Counted from the stretch's first letter, positions 26,808-35,762 are shown. The stretch is DNA of 64,000 nt from Bacteroidales bacterium (GCA_021157415.1 JAGGWN010000123.1:20006-84005); one strand, 5' to 3'. The notes: generated by a model from the letters alone, not told the origin. Made by a program: numbers and translations.

Positions 26808-27293
26808 ATGAAACACTTCAATCCGATTTTAATCATTCTGGTTTTTCTGACTGCTGGCCTTCCCGCTTTGGCACAGCAGACCCTGCCGGCAGCCGGTGGA
26901 AAAGCCAAAGGATCCGGAGGGGTCGTAACCTTTACGGTAGGCCAGGTTACCCAGGAAACGCTTTCCGGCAATGGAACGACCGTCCTGCAGGGCGTTCAGA
27001 TCCCTTATGAGATCTATGTAGTCACGGGGAAAAAAGAATATCCCGACATTACCCTGACCTGCACCGTTTATCCCAATCCGGTAGCAGATCATCTGACGTT
27101 GAAGATGACAAAGATCCCACGGGAAACTCTTACGGCCGTTTTGCTTGATCTCAACGGAAAACTAATCAATAACCTGGAAATCAACACCAAAGAAGTCTCC
27201 ATCCCCATGGGCAAGATAGCTCCCGGCACCTATTTACTGAAAGTTACCGATAACCGGAAAATCCTGAAAATCTTTAAAATCATAAAAAAATGA
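26808..27293 (+). CDS. T9SS type A sorting-domain protein
   Basis: 161 residues. A clean signal peptide (LIILVFLTAGLPALAQ) is followed by a short region with GGVVTFTVGQVTQETLSG, then a C-terminal sorting domain. That domain carries the diagnostic TVYPNPVADHLTLKM and GTYLLKVTDNRKILKIFKI KK-ending beta strands recognised by the type IX secretion system. It is therefore probably exported through the outer membrane and anchored on the cell surface. The short cargo part has no enzyme signature. Its stop overlaps the next start as ATGA, so the two are translationally coupled. Confidence 0.88.
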   Translation: MKHFNPILIILVFLTAGLPALAQQTLPAAGGKAKGSGGVVTFTVGQVTQETLSGNGTTVLQGVQIPYEIYVVTGKKEYPDITLTCTVYPNPVADHLTLKMTKIPRETLTAVLLDLNGKLINNLEINTKEVSIPMGKIAPGTYLLKVTDNRKILKIFKIIKK

Positions 27294-28801
27294 AACAAAT
27301 TTACGCTCTTAAAAAACAAAAACCCACCGGCAATTACATGCTACCTATCCTGGTTACTCTTGTTTTTATCCTGATGTCCTCCCCCTTGGTCTTTGCTCAG
27401 GTACCTTTAAAGATAAATTATCAGGCAATCTTACGCAATCACGACAATCAGTTGATTCCTGACACCCGGGTGGGGATACAGATAAGCATCCTGCAAGGTT
27501 CTGTTGACGGCACCCCGGTGTATGTGGAAACACATAATGTCTTCACCAACGAGAACGGCTTAGTTACCATAGAGATTGGAGGCGGAGACATTGTTTCAGG
27601 AGATCTGGAAAGCATCGACTGGATGAATGGTCCTTATTTTCTGAAAACCGCAGTGGATCCCAACGGTGGCACTGATTACACCATTCAAGGAGTCTCCCAA
27701 TTACTAAGCGTTCCCTATGCTCTGTTCTCGGCAAAAGCAGCCAATGCCTTCAGTGGGGATTACACCGACCTGGTCAATGCACCGGACCTTTCCGGTTTCC
27801 TTGTCGAGGAAACGGATCCTTTATTCTCAAACAGTGCTGCCATCAATATCACCGATGAAGACATTACCAAACTAAGTAATCTCTCGGGAATAAATACAGG
27901 TGACCAGGACCTGTCCGGATATGTACAGATTTCTTCTTTGTCCATGGTTGTTCCGGCCAATGAGACAGATCCTGTTTTTACACTTTCCGTAGCTAATGAA
28001 ATCACGGCAGAAGATACCGTCAGATGGAACCGAAAACTGGATAGCTACACGGAAACCGATCCTCTCTTTAGCACTTCCGTTGCCAGTGGGATCACGCAGC
28101 AGGATACCGGTTACTGGAACCACAAACTGGATACAGAGGTGGACGGCTCGGTCACAAATGAAATACAGACCATCTCACGACAGGGGTTGACAGTAACCCT
28201 GAGCAAAGGCGGCGGCAGCTTTACCGACAGCGTGAACGTTTATACTGCCGGGAAAGACATCGATATAGCCGACAATACGATCAGTGTCCGGCCTTATAAC
28301 ATCGGGGACATCGCTTTCGGCGGCATTGTATTCTGGGTGGACGGCAGCGGACGGCATGGGCTGGTCTGCGCGAAAGAGGATCTGAGTACAGGCATGCGGT
28401 GGTATGCCGGCACATATGGAAATACCCGGGCCCTGGGCGACGGCCCTTATGCCGGGTTTATGAATACATCCGTTATCATCTCTTCCCAGGTGGCTATCGG
28501 CGATGACGGAAAGGATTACGCCGCCTTGTTGTGTTCAAAGCTGATTGTGAAAGACGAAGATAAAAGCTATGGAGACTGGTACCTGCCCTCCAAAGAAGAG
28601 CTGATGCTGATGCACAAAAACCTGGATGCGATCAATGCTGCTGCTACCGCCAGCAAGGGCACCACTTGTGAAAGCAATTACTATTGGAGCTCGACTGAAT
28701 ATGATAACGAACAGGCCTGGAAAATGAACCTGGTGACCGGTGAGGTGGTACATTATTATAAAACCTATGCCGCCCGGGTCCGGGCTGTCCGGTCATTTTG
28801 A
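27290..28801 (+). CDS. Secreted DUF1566 (Lcl C-terminal-like) protein with tail-fibre-like repeats
   Basis: 503 residues. A signal sequence (MLPILVTLVFILMSSPLVFA) precedes a conserved Bacteroidetes N-terminal module (INYQAILRNHDNQLIPDTRV). The middle has three copies of an ETDPLFS-type motif (ETDPLFSNSAA, ETDPVFTLSVA, ETDPLFSTSVA), resembling beta-helical fibre or adhesin stalks. The C-terminal ~160 residues are a DUF1566 domain with DWYLPSKEELMLMHKNLD and YYWSSTEYDNEQAW, ending in ARVRAVRSF. Surface adhesion is plausible but unproven. It is coupled to the upstream T9SS-sorted protein and followed by a strong terminator. A broken paralogue lies just downstream. Confidence 0.85.
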   Translation: MKQIYALKKQKPTGNYMLPILVTLVFILMSSPLVFAQVPLKINYQAILRNHDNQLIPDTRVGIQISILQGSVDGTPVYVETHNVFTNENGLVTIEIGGGDIVSGDLESIDWMNGPYFLKTAVDPNGGTDYTIQGVSQLLSVPYALFSAKAANAFSGDYTDLVNAPDLSGFLVEETDPLFSNSAAINITDEDITKLSNLSGINTGDQDLSGYVQISSLSMVVPANETDPVFTLSVANEITAEDTVRWNRKLDSYTETDPLFSTSVASGITQQDTGYWNHKLDTEVDGSVTNEIQTISRQGLTVTLSKGGGSFTDSVNVYTAGKDIDIADNTISVRPYNIGDIAFGGIVFWVDGSGRHGLVCAKEDLSTGMRWYAGTYGNTRALGDGPYAGFMNTSVIISSQVAIGDDGKDYAALLCSKLIVKDEDKSYGDWYLPSKEELMLMHKNLDAINAAATASKGTTCESNYYWSSTEYDNEQAWKMNLVTGEVVHYYKTYAARVRAVRSF

Positions 28802-28862
28802 TAACCTATAAACGCTTCATTATACAAAAAAGAAGGTCTTGGATACCACATGAAAAATTGTT

Positions 28863-28898
28863 CAACCCCGGGCAGGTATGTCCGGGGTTGTTTTTTTT
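28863..28898 (+). terminator. Strong rho-independent terminator
   Basis: CAACCCCGG, a 10-base loop, CCGGGGTTG, then eight T. The nine-base GC-rich perfect stem lies 61 bases after the DUF1566 gene stop and ends that two-gene unit. Confidence 0.92.
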
Positions 28899-28935
28899 CG
28901 CATAAAATTCCCTTAATATTTTAAACTTTAATGTT

Positions 28936-29313
28936 ATGAAACACTTTTTTGTTTCCGGAATGCGCTTCGACAGGCATTTATCTGCCGTATTTTTCACTTT
29001 TCTCTTATTCTTTCCGTTTTTTGTCTTCTCTTCTTTTGCACAATCTCCCGGGGAGATGAGTTACCAGGCCATCCTACGTGACGGTAACAACAAATTTATC
29101 CCCAACACCTAGGTAAGCATGCAATTCAGCATCCTGCAGGGATCAGCCGACGGTACGGCCGTATATGTGGAAACACAAACACCCGCCACCAACGACAACG
29201 GTTTGATCACCTTGGAAATAGGGAAAGGCACGGTGGTATCCGGGGATTTTTCATCCATCGACTGATCGGCAGGGCCCTATTTTCTGAAGACCGAAGCTTC
29301 GATGTCAGGAGAA
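28936..29313 (+). pseudogene. Broken paralogue of the DUF1566 protein (N-terminal module only)
   Basis: From ATG 28936 the frame gives a signal-peptide-like start (VFFTFLLFFPFFVFSSFAQ), then MSYQAILRDGNNKFIPNT, a TAG at 29110-29112, VSMQFSILQGSADGTAVYVE, and a TGA at 29263-29265 followed by SAGPYFLKTEAS. This aligns residue by residue with the N-terminal module of the 27290 gene; the TGA replaces the Trp in SIDWMNGPYFLKT. Homology stops soon after, so the fibre and DUF1566 parts are gone. Two nonsense codons plus truncation make it a clear pseudogene. The frame staying otherwise open suggests fairly recent decay. Confidence 0.9.
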
Positions 29314-29355
29314 GCGAAAGCGGATCAACTCTTCAACCTTCGTCTGTCTTCTGCC

Positions 29356-29386
29356 TTTTTACTTATCTCTTATTTCCTTATCTTTG
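29356..29386 (+). promoter_or_regulatory. Predicted promoter of patB-carA
   Basis: TTTT (one mismatch to the TTTG -33), 19 bases, then TATCTTTG, a full match to TAnnTTTG. It lies 28 bases before the aminotransferase ATG and just after the pseudogene. Confidence 0.55.
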
Positions 29387-29413
29387 CCGCCGCAATATTT
29401 TTAGCGGCTTATT

Positions 29414-30595
29414 ATGGAGGAATTTGATTTTGACCAGGTCATCGACCGGCGCGGCACCTATTCCTATAAATATGACGGATTACAGAAGGTGTTCGGAACC
29501 AATGACCTGTTGCCCATGTGGGTGGCAGACATGGATTTTGCCGTCCCCTCGTCAGTAGTGAAGGCTATACGCCGGAGGGCAGAGCATCCCATCTACGGAT
29601 ATACATTCCGGCCGGAATCTTATTATGAAAGCATTGTCCGGTGGATGGACAAACGGCACGGATGGAATATTGAAAGAGAATGGATCCAATACAGCCCGGG
29701 CGTGGTGCCGGCGCTGAACATGGTGGTGCAGGGCTTTACCGATCCCGGCGACGGGGTTATATTACAGTCACCCGTTTATCATCCTTTCTTCCATGCCATT
29801 CATCTGAATCACCGTAAACTTCTCAACAATCAGCTGATTAAATTAGAAGATAATACCTATGTATTTGATTTTGATGATCTGGTCGAAAAAGCAAAAGAGG
29901 CAAAATTGTTGCTTCTGAGTAACCCGCATAACCCGGTGGGGCGGTCCTGGAATGAAGAGGAGCTGCGTCATCTGGGTGAGATTTGCGTGGAGAACAATGT
30001 GTTGATCGTCTCTGACGAAATCCATGCCGACCTGACCCTGCCGGGACACCGTCACATCCCCCTGGCCAATCTATCGGAAGAGATTGCCTGCCATACCATT
30101 ACCTGTATGGCCCCCAGCAAAACCTTCAATCTGGCAGGACTAAGCACCTCATCGGTAATCATCAGCGATCCGGAAGTACGGAAAAGGTTTAAAGAAATAA
30201 CTGAGAGCCTGCATATCGGCATGGGCAATCTTTTCGGCATGGAAGCTTCTCAGGCCGCATACAACCACGGAGCAGAGTGGCTAAATGCTTTACTGGAATA
30301 CATACAGGGAAACATTGATTATGCCCGTTCTTTCCTGAAAGAAAACCTCCCGGAAATTGTCATGTCACCCATCGAAGCCACCTATCTTCTATGGCTCGAC
30401 TTCCTGAATACCGGGATGACAGGCGAGGCATTGCATGATTTCATGATCAGCAAAGCCAAAGTGGGGGGCAATGACGGGAGCATGTATGGCCCGGGGGGAG
30501 AAGGATTCCTGCGGCTGAATATCGCCTGTCCTCGCCGTGTTGTTGAAGAAGCTTTTACCCGTATTTACAATGCATTTAACGCCATTTCAAAATGA
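29414..30595 (+). CDS. PatB/MalY-type PLP aminotransferase (cystathionine beta-lyase-like)
   Basis: 393 residues, fold-type I PLP enzyme. Landmarks are MWVADMDFAVP near the N-terminus, the LLLSNPHNPVGRSW cofactor loop, VSDEIHADLTLPGH, and MAPSKTFNLAGL with the Schiff-base Lys. The family cleaves cystathionine to homocysteine, pyruvate and ammonia, and several members also act as aminotransferases. It overlaps carA by 4 bases (ATGA), an unusual pairing linking sulfur amino acid metabolism to carbamoyl phosphate. Length is standard. Confidence 0.92.
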   Translation: MEEFDFDQVIDRRGTYSYKYDGLQKVFGTNDLLPMWVADMDFAVPSSVVKAIRRRAEHPIYGYTFRPESYYESIVRWMDKRHGWNIEREWIQYSPGVVPALNMVVQGFTDPGDGVILQSPVYHPFFHAIHLNHRKLLNNQLIKLEDNTYVFDFDDLVEKAKEAKLLLLSNPHNPVGRSWNEEELRHLGEICVENNVLIVSDEIHADLTLPGHRHIPLANLSEEIACHTITCMAPSKTFNLAGLSTSSVIISDPEVRKRFKEITESLHIGMGNLFGMEASQAAYNHGAEWLNALLEYIQGNIDYARSFLKENLPEIVMSPIEATYLLWLDFLNTGMTGEALHDFMISKAKVGGNDGSMYGPGGEGFLRLNIACPRRVVEEAFTRIYNAFNAISK

Positions 30596-31689
30596 ATAGT
30601 CTTTCCGCCCGCAAAGCAAAACTGATTTTGGAAGACGGTACCGTTATGGAAGGAAAATCCTTTGGTTATGAAAAATCCGTCTCCGGAGAAATCGTATTTA
30701 ACACGGCCATGACCGGATATCCCGAAAGCCTCACCGATCCTTCCTATAAAGGCCAGATCCTGGTACTTACCTATCCGCTGATCGGTAACTACGGAGCCCC
30801 TCAGGAAGAGATGGAAAACGACCTGCTGAAATTTCATGAATCCAACCGCATTCACATCCAGGCATTGGTCGTATCGGATTATTCTTTTCAATATAGCCAC
30901 TGGAATGCGCGTGATAGTTTGGCCCAATGGCTGAAAGACAACAAAGTGCCGGGGATCTTCGGCATAGATACCCGCGCTTTGACAAAAAAACTACGCGAGA
31001 AAGGCACCATGCTGGGGAAGATCGTTTTTGATCATGATGATGTAGATTTCTATGACCCTTCCCGGGAAAACCTGGTGGCTCAGGTAAGCTGTACGAAAAA
31101 ACATGTATACGGCAACGGAAAATACAAAATACTTCTGTTGGACTGCGGAGTAAAATATAATATCATCCGTTACCTGCTGCAAAGGGATACTACGGTCATC
31201 CGTGTGCCGTGGAACCATCCCATCCGCACGGAAGAATATGACGGACTATTCCTCTCGAATGGTCCGGGTGATCCGAAATTGTGCACCGACACCATTAAGA
31301 ACCTCACCGAAGTCATCAGACAGGATATCCCTGTCTTCGGGATATGTCTGGGCAATCAGCTTCTCTCCCTTGCGGCCGGCGCCGACACCTATAAACTGAA
31401 ATACGGCCACCGCAGTCACAACCAGCCGGTGCTGGAGGTAGGTACGGACAAAGCTTATATCACCGCTCAAAATCATGGCTATGCGGTGGATAATGACACC
31501 CTGCCGGAAGAATGGGAGCCGTTGTTCATAAACATCAACGACAGCACCAATGAGGGCATGAGACACAAAACCAAACCTTTCTTTTCCACCCAGTTCCATC
31601 CGGAAGCCTCCGGTGGACCCACCGATACAGCTTACCTGTTCGATGTGTTTGTGGACACCGTTGCTCAATATAAAGGTATCTCTCAATAA
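30592..31689 (+). CDS. carA: Carbamoyl phosphate synthase small (glutaminase) subunit
   Basis: 365 residues. The N-terminal CPSase_sm domain (KLILEDGTVMEGKSFGYEKS, then FNTAMTGYPESLTDPSYKGQ) precedes a class I glutamine amidotransferase domain. Its triad residues lie in VFGICLGNQ (nucleophile Cys) and STQFHPEASGGP (His and Glu). It supplies ammonia to CarB for carbamoyl phosphate, a precursor of pyrimidines and arginine. carB is not adjacent; the gene downstream is a flavin reductase. Translation start overlaps the stop of patB. Confidence 0.97.
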   Translation: MNSLSARKAKLILEDGTVMEGKSFGYEKSVSGEIVFNTAMTGYPESLTDPSYKGQILVLTYPLIGNYGAPQEEMENDLLKFHESNRIHIQALVVSDYSFQYSHWNARDSLAQWLKDNKVPGIFGIDTRALTKKLREKGTMLGKIVFDHDDVDFYDPSRENLVAQVSCTKKHVYGNGKYKILLLDCGVKYNIIRYLLQRDTTVIRVPWNHPIRTEEYDGLFLSNGPGDPKLCTDTIKNLTEVIRQDIPVFGICLGNQLLSLAAGADTYKLKYGHRSHNQPVLEVGTDKAYITAQNHGYAVDNDTLPEEWEPLFININDSTNEGMRHKTKPFFSTQFHPEASGGPTDTAYLFDVFVDTVAQYKGISQ

Positions 31690-31728
31690 GTATCCCTATA
31701 ATATGTTGGCATTCTTTTATTTATAAAG

Positions 31729-31754
31729 AATCTACGTAGGTCCCTACGTAGATT
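31729..31754. repeat. Perfect 12-bp inverted repeat after carA
   Basis: AATCTACGTAGG, two bases TC, CCTACGTAGATT. It is a perfect inverted repeat with a two-base centre, 39 bases after the carA stop, followed by only a short T-run. It could be a terminator hairpin (the loop is too small unless the inner pairs open) or a protein-binding palindrome ahead of the flavin reductase. Confidence 0.7.
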
Positions 31755-31853
31755 TTGAAAATCTCTCCTCCACCCCGGAGCCCACCACAAAAAATCAAAA
31801 GCGGGTATCTTTTTCTTTTTACTTTTGTCTTTTCATTAAACTTTACATTGCCA

Positions 31854-32444
31854 ATGTCTAAAATACCCTGGAAACCCGGCAACATGCTTTATCCCCTCCC
31901 GGCAGTGATGGTCAGTTGCGGAACCCGGCCGGAAGACTACAACATTATCACTCTTTCCTGGACCGGCACAATCAATTCGGAACCTCCCATGGTCTCTATT
32001 TCGGTACGGAAAGAACGGCACTCCCATCATATTATCAAAGACACAGGGGAATTTGTCATCAATCTCACAACCAGAGATATAGCCCGTGCCACCGACTGGT
32101 GCGGGGTAAGATCGGGACGGGACTATGATAAATTCAAGGAAACCGGCCTGACGCCCGACTTTTCCGGTACCCTGAATACCCCGCTGATCAAGGAATCTCC
32201 TGTAAATATTGAATGCCGGACAATCAAAATCATTGAGCTGGGCAGTCATGATATGTTCCTGGCCAGCGTACTAGCCATACACGTAGAAGAACAATATCTG
32301 GACAAAAAAACCGGAGTCTTTGACCTGCGTCAGACCGACCCTATCGCTTATCTTCACGGCAGTTACTATGTCCTCGGGGAAAAACTTGGGCGCTTCGGAT
32401 TCTCAGTCAGAAAAAAAAGAAAAAAGAAAAAAACCGATCTTTAA
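31854..32444 (+). CDS. Flavin reductase-like (FMN-binding split-barrel) protein
   Basis: About 196 residues from the ATG at 31854 (MSKIPWKPGNMLYPLPAVMV). The track start at 31755 would add a low-complexity 33-residue leader that overlaps the upstream palindrome, so I reject it. The core has TLSWTGTINSEPPMVSISVR and GEFVINLTTRDIARATDWCG, typical of flavin reductases that bind FMN in a split barrel and reduce it with NAD(P)H, or of related oxidoreductases. The C-terminus is a very basic RKKRKKKK tail. A TACTTTTG -7-like element lies 27 bases upstream of the start, without a clear -33. Confidence 0.87.
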   Translation: MSKIPWKPGNMLYPLPAVMVSCGTRPEDYNIITLSWTGTINSEPPMVSISVRKERHSHHIIKDTGEFVINLTTRDIARATDWCGVRSGRDYDKFKETGLTPDFSGTLNTPLIKESPVNIECRTIKIIELGSHDMFLASVLAIHVEEQYLDKKTGVFDLRQTDPIAYLHGSYYVLGEKLGRFGFSVRKKRKKKKTDL

Positions 32445-32617
32445 TAAATTTTAAGATGTAAAAAGAACAATCCGCAGGAAGCAGGCCGGCTGAAAAACAA
32501 AATATTATCATTAAATTTGCCGAACTTTTACCGCGAACCATTCTGATTCTCCATAAACAGAATCCTCCACGGTACAGAGATGATAAAATGGCAAATAATA
32601 AATTAAAATACGGAAAA

Positions 32618-33790
32618 ATGAAAATGATCAGTAAATTATGGATCTTAGCCCTTACAGGAGTAATGCTTGTATCCTGCAGTAATAAAAAAGAATTCCGGAT
32701 AGAAGGATCCTTACAGAACGGAGCTGGAAAAAAAGTCCAGGTAAGGACTTTATTTATGAATAAATGGGCACCGGCAGATTCGGCCGAGGTTGACAAAAAA
32801 GATCATTTTGTATTGTCCTCCGAATTGGAACAACCCACTTTTGCCTTACTACAGACGTTGCAAAACCACTTCATCACCCTGATTGTAAAACCCGGAGACA
32901 GAATTACCGTAAACGCCGATTATGAAAATATTGAAAATGAACATAGCATCAAAGGATCCGAAGACACACAGTTATTTGAAGATTTTCTGACCCATCTGCG
33001 GGAGAACGCAAAAAAACTTAACAAACTTAAACGCATTTACAGGGATAGCGTGAAGAGCCCGCGTTTCAACGACATTCTGGCGGATCTGAACAGCCGCTCC
33101 GGAGAGATCCTGAAAGACCAGAAAGAGTATGCCAAAAAATTTGTGGAAGAGCATTTGAATTCTCTGGCAAGTATGTTGGTTCTTTACCAACAAATCTCTC
33201 CCGGTCGTTATATTTTAGATCCCGTAGAAGATTTTCACTATTATGTGATGGTGGATTCGGCCCTGAATGCCGAATATCCTAAAGCTGATCCTGTTATTGC
33301 CTTCCATGCCCAGATGACCGGGTTAAGGGAACGGCGTCAGGAACAGGATATGGTAAACCGCATGCTGGGCATCGGGAAAGTCCCGCCCGACATTGTCTTA
33401 CCTACACCCGACGGAGACACCTTACAGCTTTCTTCACTGCGCGGAAGAGTCGTCCTGTTGGATTTCTGGGCCTCGTGGTGCGGACCCTGTCGCCGGGAAA
33501 ACCCCAATCTCGTAAACGACTACAACCGTTTTCACCGGAAAGGATTTGACATCTTCCAGGTCTCACTCGATCGCACCAAAGAAGCCTGGCTCAACGGCAT
33601 TAAACAGGATCATCTTGAACAATGGCATCATGTCAGCGATCTGGGATACTGGCAGTCTTCGGTGGTAAAATTGTATCATATTCAAGGCATCCCGACAAAC
33701 TACCTGCTGGATAAGAATGGGAAAATTATTGCAAAAAATCTGCGTGGCCAGGCCCTCTCTCAAAAACTGGAAGAGATTTTAAGAAAATAA
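32618..33790 (+). CDS. DUF4369 plus thioredoxin-like (TlpA/ResA) lipoprotein, CGPC active site
   Basis: About 390 residues. The track start at 32588 precedes a better signal peptide: from Met 32618 the sequence runs ILALTGVMLVSC, a lipobox with Cys as the +1 residue, so it is probably an envelope lipoprotein. Residues ~30-150 form a DUF4369 beta domain, then a helical linker, then a thioredoxin domain with VVLLDFWASWCGPCRREN. The family reduces or isomerises disulfides in the periplasm. A close tandem paralogue follows 14 bases downstream. Both are probably in one transcription unit. Confidence 0.92.
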   Translation: MKMISKLWILALTGVMLVSCSNKKEFRIEGSLQNGAGKKVQVRTLFMNKWAPADSAEVDKKDHFVLSSELEQPTFALLQTLQNHFITLIVKPGDRITVNADYENIENEHSIKGSEDTQLFEDFLTHLRENAKKLNKLKRIYRDSVKSPRFNDILADLNSRSGEILKDQKEYAKKFVEEHLNSLASMLVLYQQISPGRYILDPVEDFHYYVMVDSALNAEYPKADPVIAFHAQMTGLRERRQEQDMVNRMLGIGKVPPDIVLPTPDGDTLQLSSLRGRVVLLDFWASWCGPCRRENPNLVNDYNRFHRKGFDIFQVSLDRTKEAWLNGIKQDHLEQWHHVSDLGYWQSSVVKLYHIQGIPTNYLLDKNGKIIAKNLRGQALSQKLEEILRK

Positions 33791-33804
33791 TGTAATCGCC
33801 AACC

Positions 33805-34998
33805 ATGAAAAACTCCGAGTATTTCCTGAGAAAAGTCCTGAAGAAAATCCTGGTTTTACTGGTGATCCCTCTTCTTTTTATGTCTTGTCACCGTAATGAG
33901 GTGGTTATAAAAGGTACCTTGCATGGCACCGGAAAGAAAATGGTTTACCTCGATGAGATGGATATTGACATTACAAAGCCTCTGGACTCGACACTCACTG
34001 ACCGGACCGGAAAATTCCGGTTCAGCCTTTCCCTGACGGAGCCCTCTTTTCTGTTACTCAAGCGTTCCGACCAGAATTTTATCACCCTGTTGGCCAATCC
34101 GGGCGAAAGGATTCATGTCGAAGCCGATTCCCTGTTGCTTCAGGCAGGATATCATGTCACAGGCTCGGAAGGATCGCTGCTGATAAAACAACTGGATGAT
34201 CATCTCAGGATTACCGTGCAAAAAATGGATTCTATCGTTCAAGCCTACCGGCAAGCGATGAACAAGCCGGGTTTTGACACCTTGAAACCCAAGCTTGATA
34301 AGGCTTACGGAGAGCTCCTTGCTCAACAGCGTAAATACAACATTGCTTTTATCCTAAATCATATGCACTCACTGGCTTCCATAAAAGCACTGTATCAGAA
34401 AATCGATGACAACACCTACGTTTTGAACAATATCAGGGATATTCAGTATTTAAAGATCGTGGCAGATTCGCTGAAAGTTTATTATCCCGATTCGAAAATG
34501 ACCAAAGCTCTGCTGTCGGACCTGCAGAAAGAATTGGCGAAGTACAGTCAGTTGCAGCTTACCAGTATGTTAAAAAATGCCAAAACCATCAATCTGGATT
34601 TGGCTCTCCCTGATATCCACGGGGATACGGTACGCCTTTCCGCCGTGAGAAAAAAAGGATATTACGTATTGCTGACTTTCTGGGCCAGCTGGTGTCAGGA
34701 ATGCATCACCGAAAATCTGAAACTGAAAAGTCTTTATAATAAATATCATAAAAAAGGGCTCGAGATCTATGCCGTTTCTCTTGACAACAACAGGGATGCC
34801 TGGATTAAACAGGTTCATTTTGACGAGTTGCCCTGGATCAATGTATCCGACCAGAGCTATCCCAACTCACAGGCAGCACAAAAATTCAATGTAAAAAACC
34901 CTCCTGCAAATTATCTTTTTGATCCTGACGGGAATGTTATTGCCAAAGATCTGCATGGCCGTAATCTGCAAATCAAGTTTAATCAGTTATTCGACTAA
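33805..34998 (+). CDS. DUF4369 plus thioredoxin-like lipoprotein, CQEC active site
   Basis: 397 residues, tandem paralogue of the preceding gene with the same order: lipobox (LLFMSC), DUF4369 domain, helical linker, thioredoxin fold. Its active site is FWASWCQECITEN, so the CGPC pair of the neighbour is CQEC. That change usually shifts redox potential or substrate choice, though the effect here is an inference. It keeps the later cis-Pro region (VKNPPANYLFD). The two copies have diverged widely, so the duplication is not recent. The LpxH-like gene starts 11 bases later. Confidence 0.92.
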   Translation: MKNSEYFLRKVLKKILVLLVIPLLFMSCHRNEVVIKGTLHGTGKKMVYLDEMDIDITKPLDSTLTDRTGKFRFSLSLTEPSFLLLKRSDQNFITLLANPGERIHVEADSLLLQAGYHVTGSEGSLLIKQLDDHLRITVQKMDSIVQAYRQAMNKPGFDTLKPKLDKAYGELLAQQRKYNIAFILNHMHSLASIKALYQKIDDNTYVLNNIRDIQYLKIVADSLKVYYPDSKMTKALLSDLQKELAKYSQLQLTSMLKNAKTINLDLALPDIHGDTVRLSAVRKKGYYVLLTFWASWCQECITENLKLKSLYNKYHKKGLEIYAVSLDNNRDAWIKQVHFDELPWINVSDQSYPNSQAAQKFNVKNPPANYLFDPDGNVIAKDLHGRNLQIKFNQLFD

Positions 34999-35009
34999 AA
35001 ATATTCGAT

Positions 35010-35762
35010 TTGAAATCAGGCCGGAAAGTATATTTTTTTTCTGATTTGCACCTGGGACTGCCGACAGATATTCCGGCAGTAGAGCGGGAGAAAATCGTCG
35101 TCCGCTGGCTCGAGGAAATCAGCGATACGGTGGCTGAACTTTTTGTAGTAGGGGATATTTTCGATTACTGGTTTGAATACAAATATGTCATCCCCAAAGG
35201 ATTCACCCGTTTTCTGGGTAAAATGGCCGAGTTTACCGACCGTGGCATCCCGGTCCATTTTTTCACCGGCAATCATGATGTCTGGATGTTTGACTATTTC
35301 CCGGAAGAATTGGGAATAACCGTACATACCAAACCTTTCATCTATGAACATGCGGGGAAACGTTTTTATATTGCGCACGGGGACGGTTTGGGCCCCGGAG
35401 ATTTGGGATATAAATTCCTGAAGGGAATCTTCAACAACAAAGTACTGCAATGGATGTACAAACGCCTGCATCCCAATTTTGCCACCTGGTTGGCTCACCG
35501 CTGGTCACAAGCCGACCGGGGTGATGAACCTTCCGAATTTATGGGAGAAGAAAAAGAAGCTTTGTTCCGGCATTCCAAAAAAATCCTGACCAACGAATCT
35601 ATTGATTATTTCATTTACGGCCACCGGCACCTGGTACTGGATCATCCGCTCGGCAATACCTCGCGGATCATCTATCTGGGCGACTGGATCACCCTGTTTT
35701 CCTATGCTATTTTTGACGGAAATGACCTGAAATTAAAATATTATAAACCTCGGGATGGGTAA
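35010..35762 (+). CDS. UDP-2,3-diacylglucosamine diphosphatase-like metallophosphoesterase
   Basis: 250 residues starting at TTG 35010, the only start close to the upstream gene. Calcineurin-like metal-binding motifs occur in order: FFSDLHLGLP, VVGDIFDYW, FTGNHDVWM, YIAHGDGLGPGD and FIYGHRHLVLD. The GDIFDYW/GNHDVWM pattern matches the LpxH group, which hydrolyses UDP-2,3-diacylglucosamine to lipid X in lipid A synthesis at the inner membrane. Length fits LpxH (about 240). It ends a run with the thioredoxin lipoproteins. Other lpx genes are not in the window. Confidence 0.88.
   Translation: MKSGRKVYFFSDLHLGLPTDIPAVEREKIVVRWLEEISDTVAELFVVGDIFDYWFEYKYVIPKGFTRFLGKMAEFTDRGIPVHFFTGNHDVWMFDYFPEELGITVHTKPFIYEHAGKRFYIAHGDGLGPGDLGYKFLKGIFNNKVLQWMYKRLHPNFATWLAHRWSQADRGDEPSEFMGEEKEALFRHSKKILTNESIDYFIYGHRHLVLDHPLGNTSRIIYLGDWITLFSYAIFDGNDLKLKYYKPRDG

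Noticed and set aside
28936-29313. Possible stop-codon recoding (TAG and TGA read through) in the 28936 gene
   Set aside because: RF1 is present, TGA and TAG end other genes normally, and the C-terminal domains are missing. Decay is simpler.
32407-32796. 129-residue minus-strand ORF at the flavin reductase/thioredoxin junction
   Set aside because: Overlaps the ends of two well-supported plus-strand genes; composition is a mirror of their lysine-rich ends.
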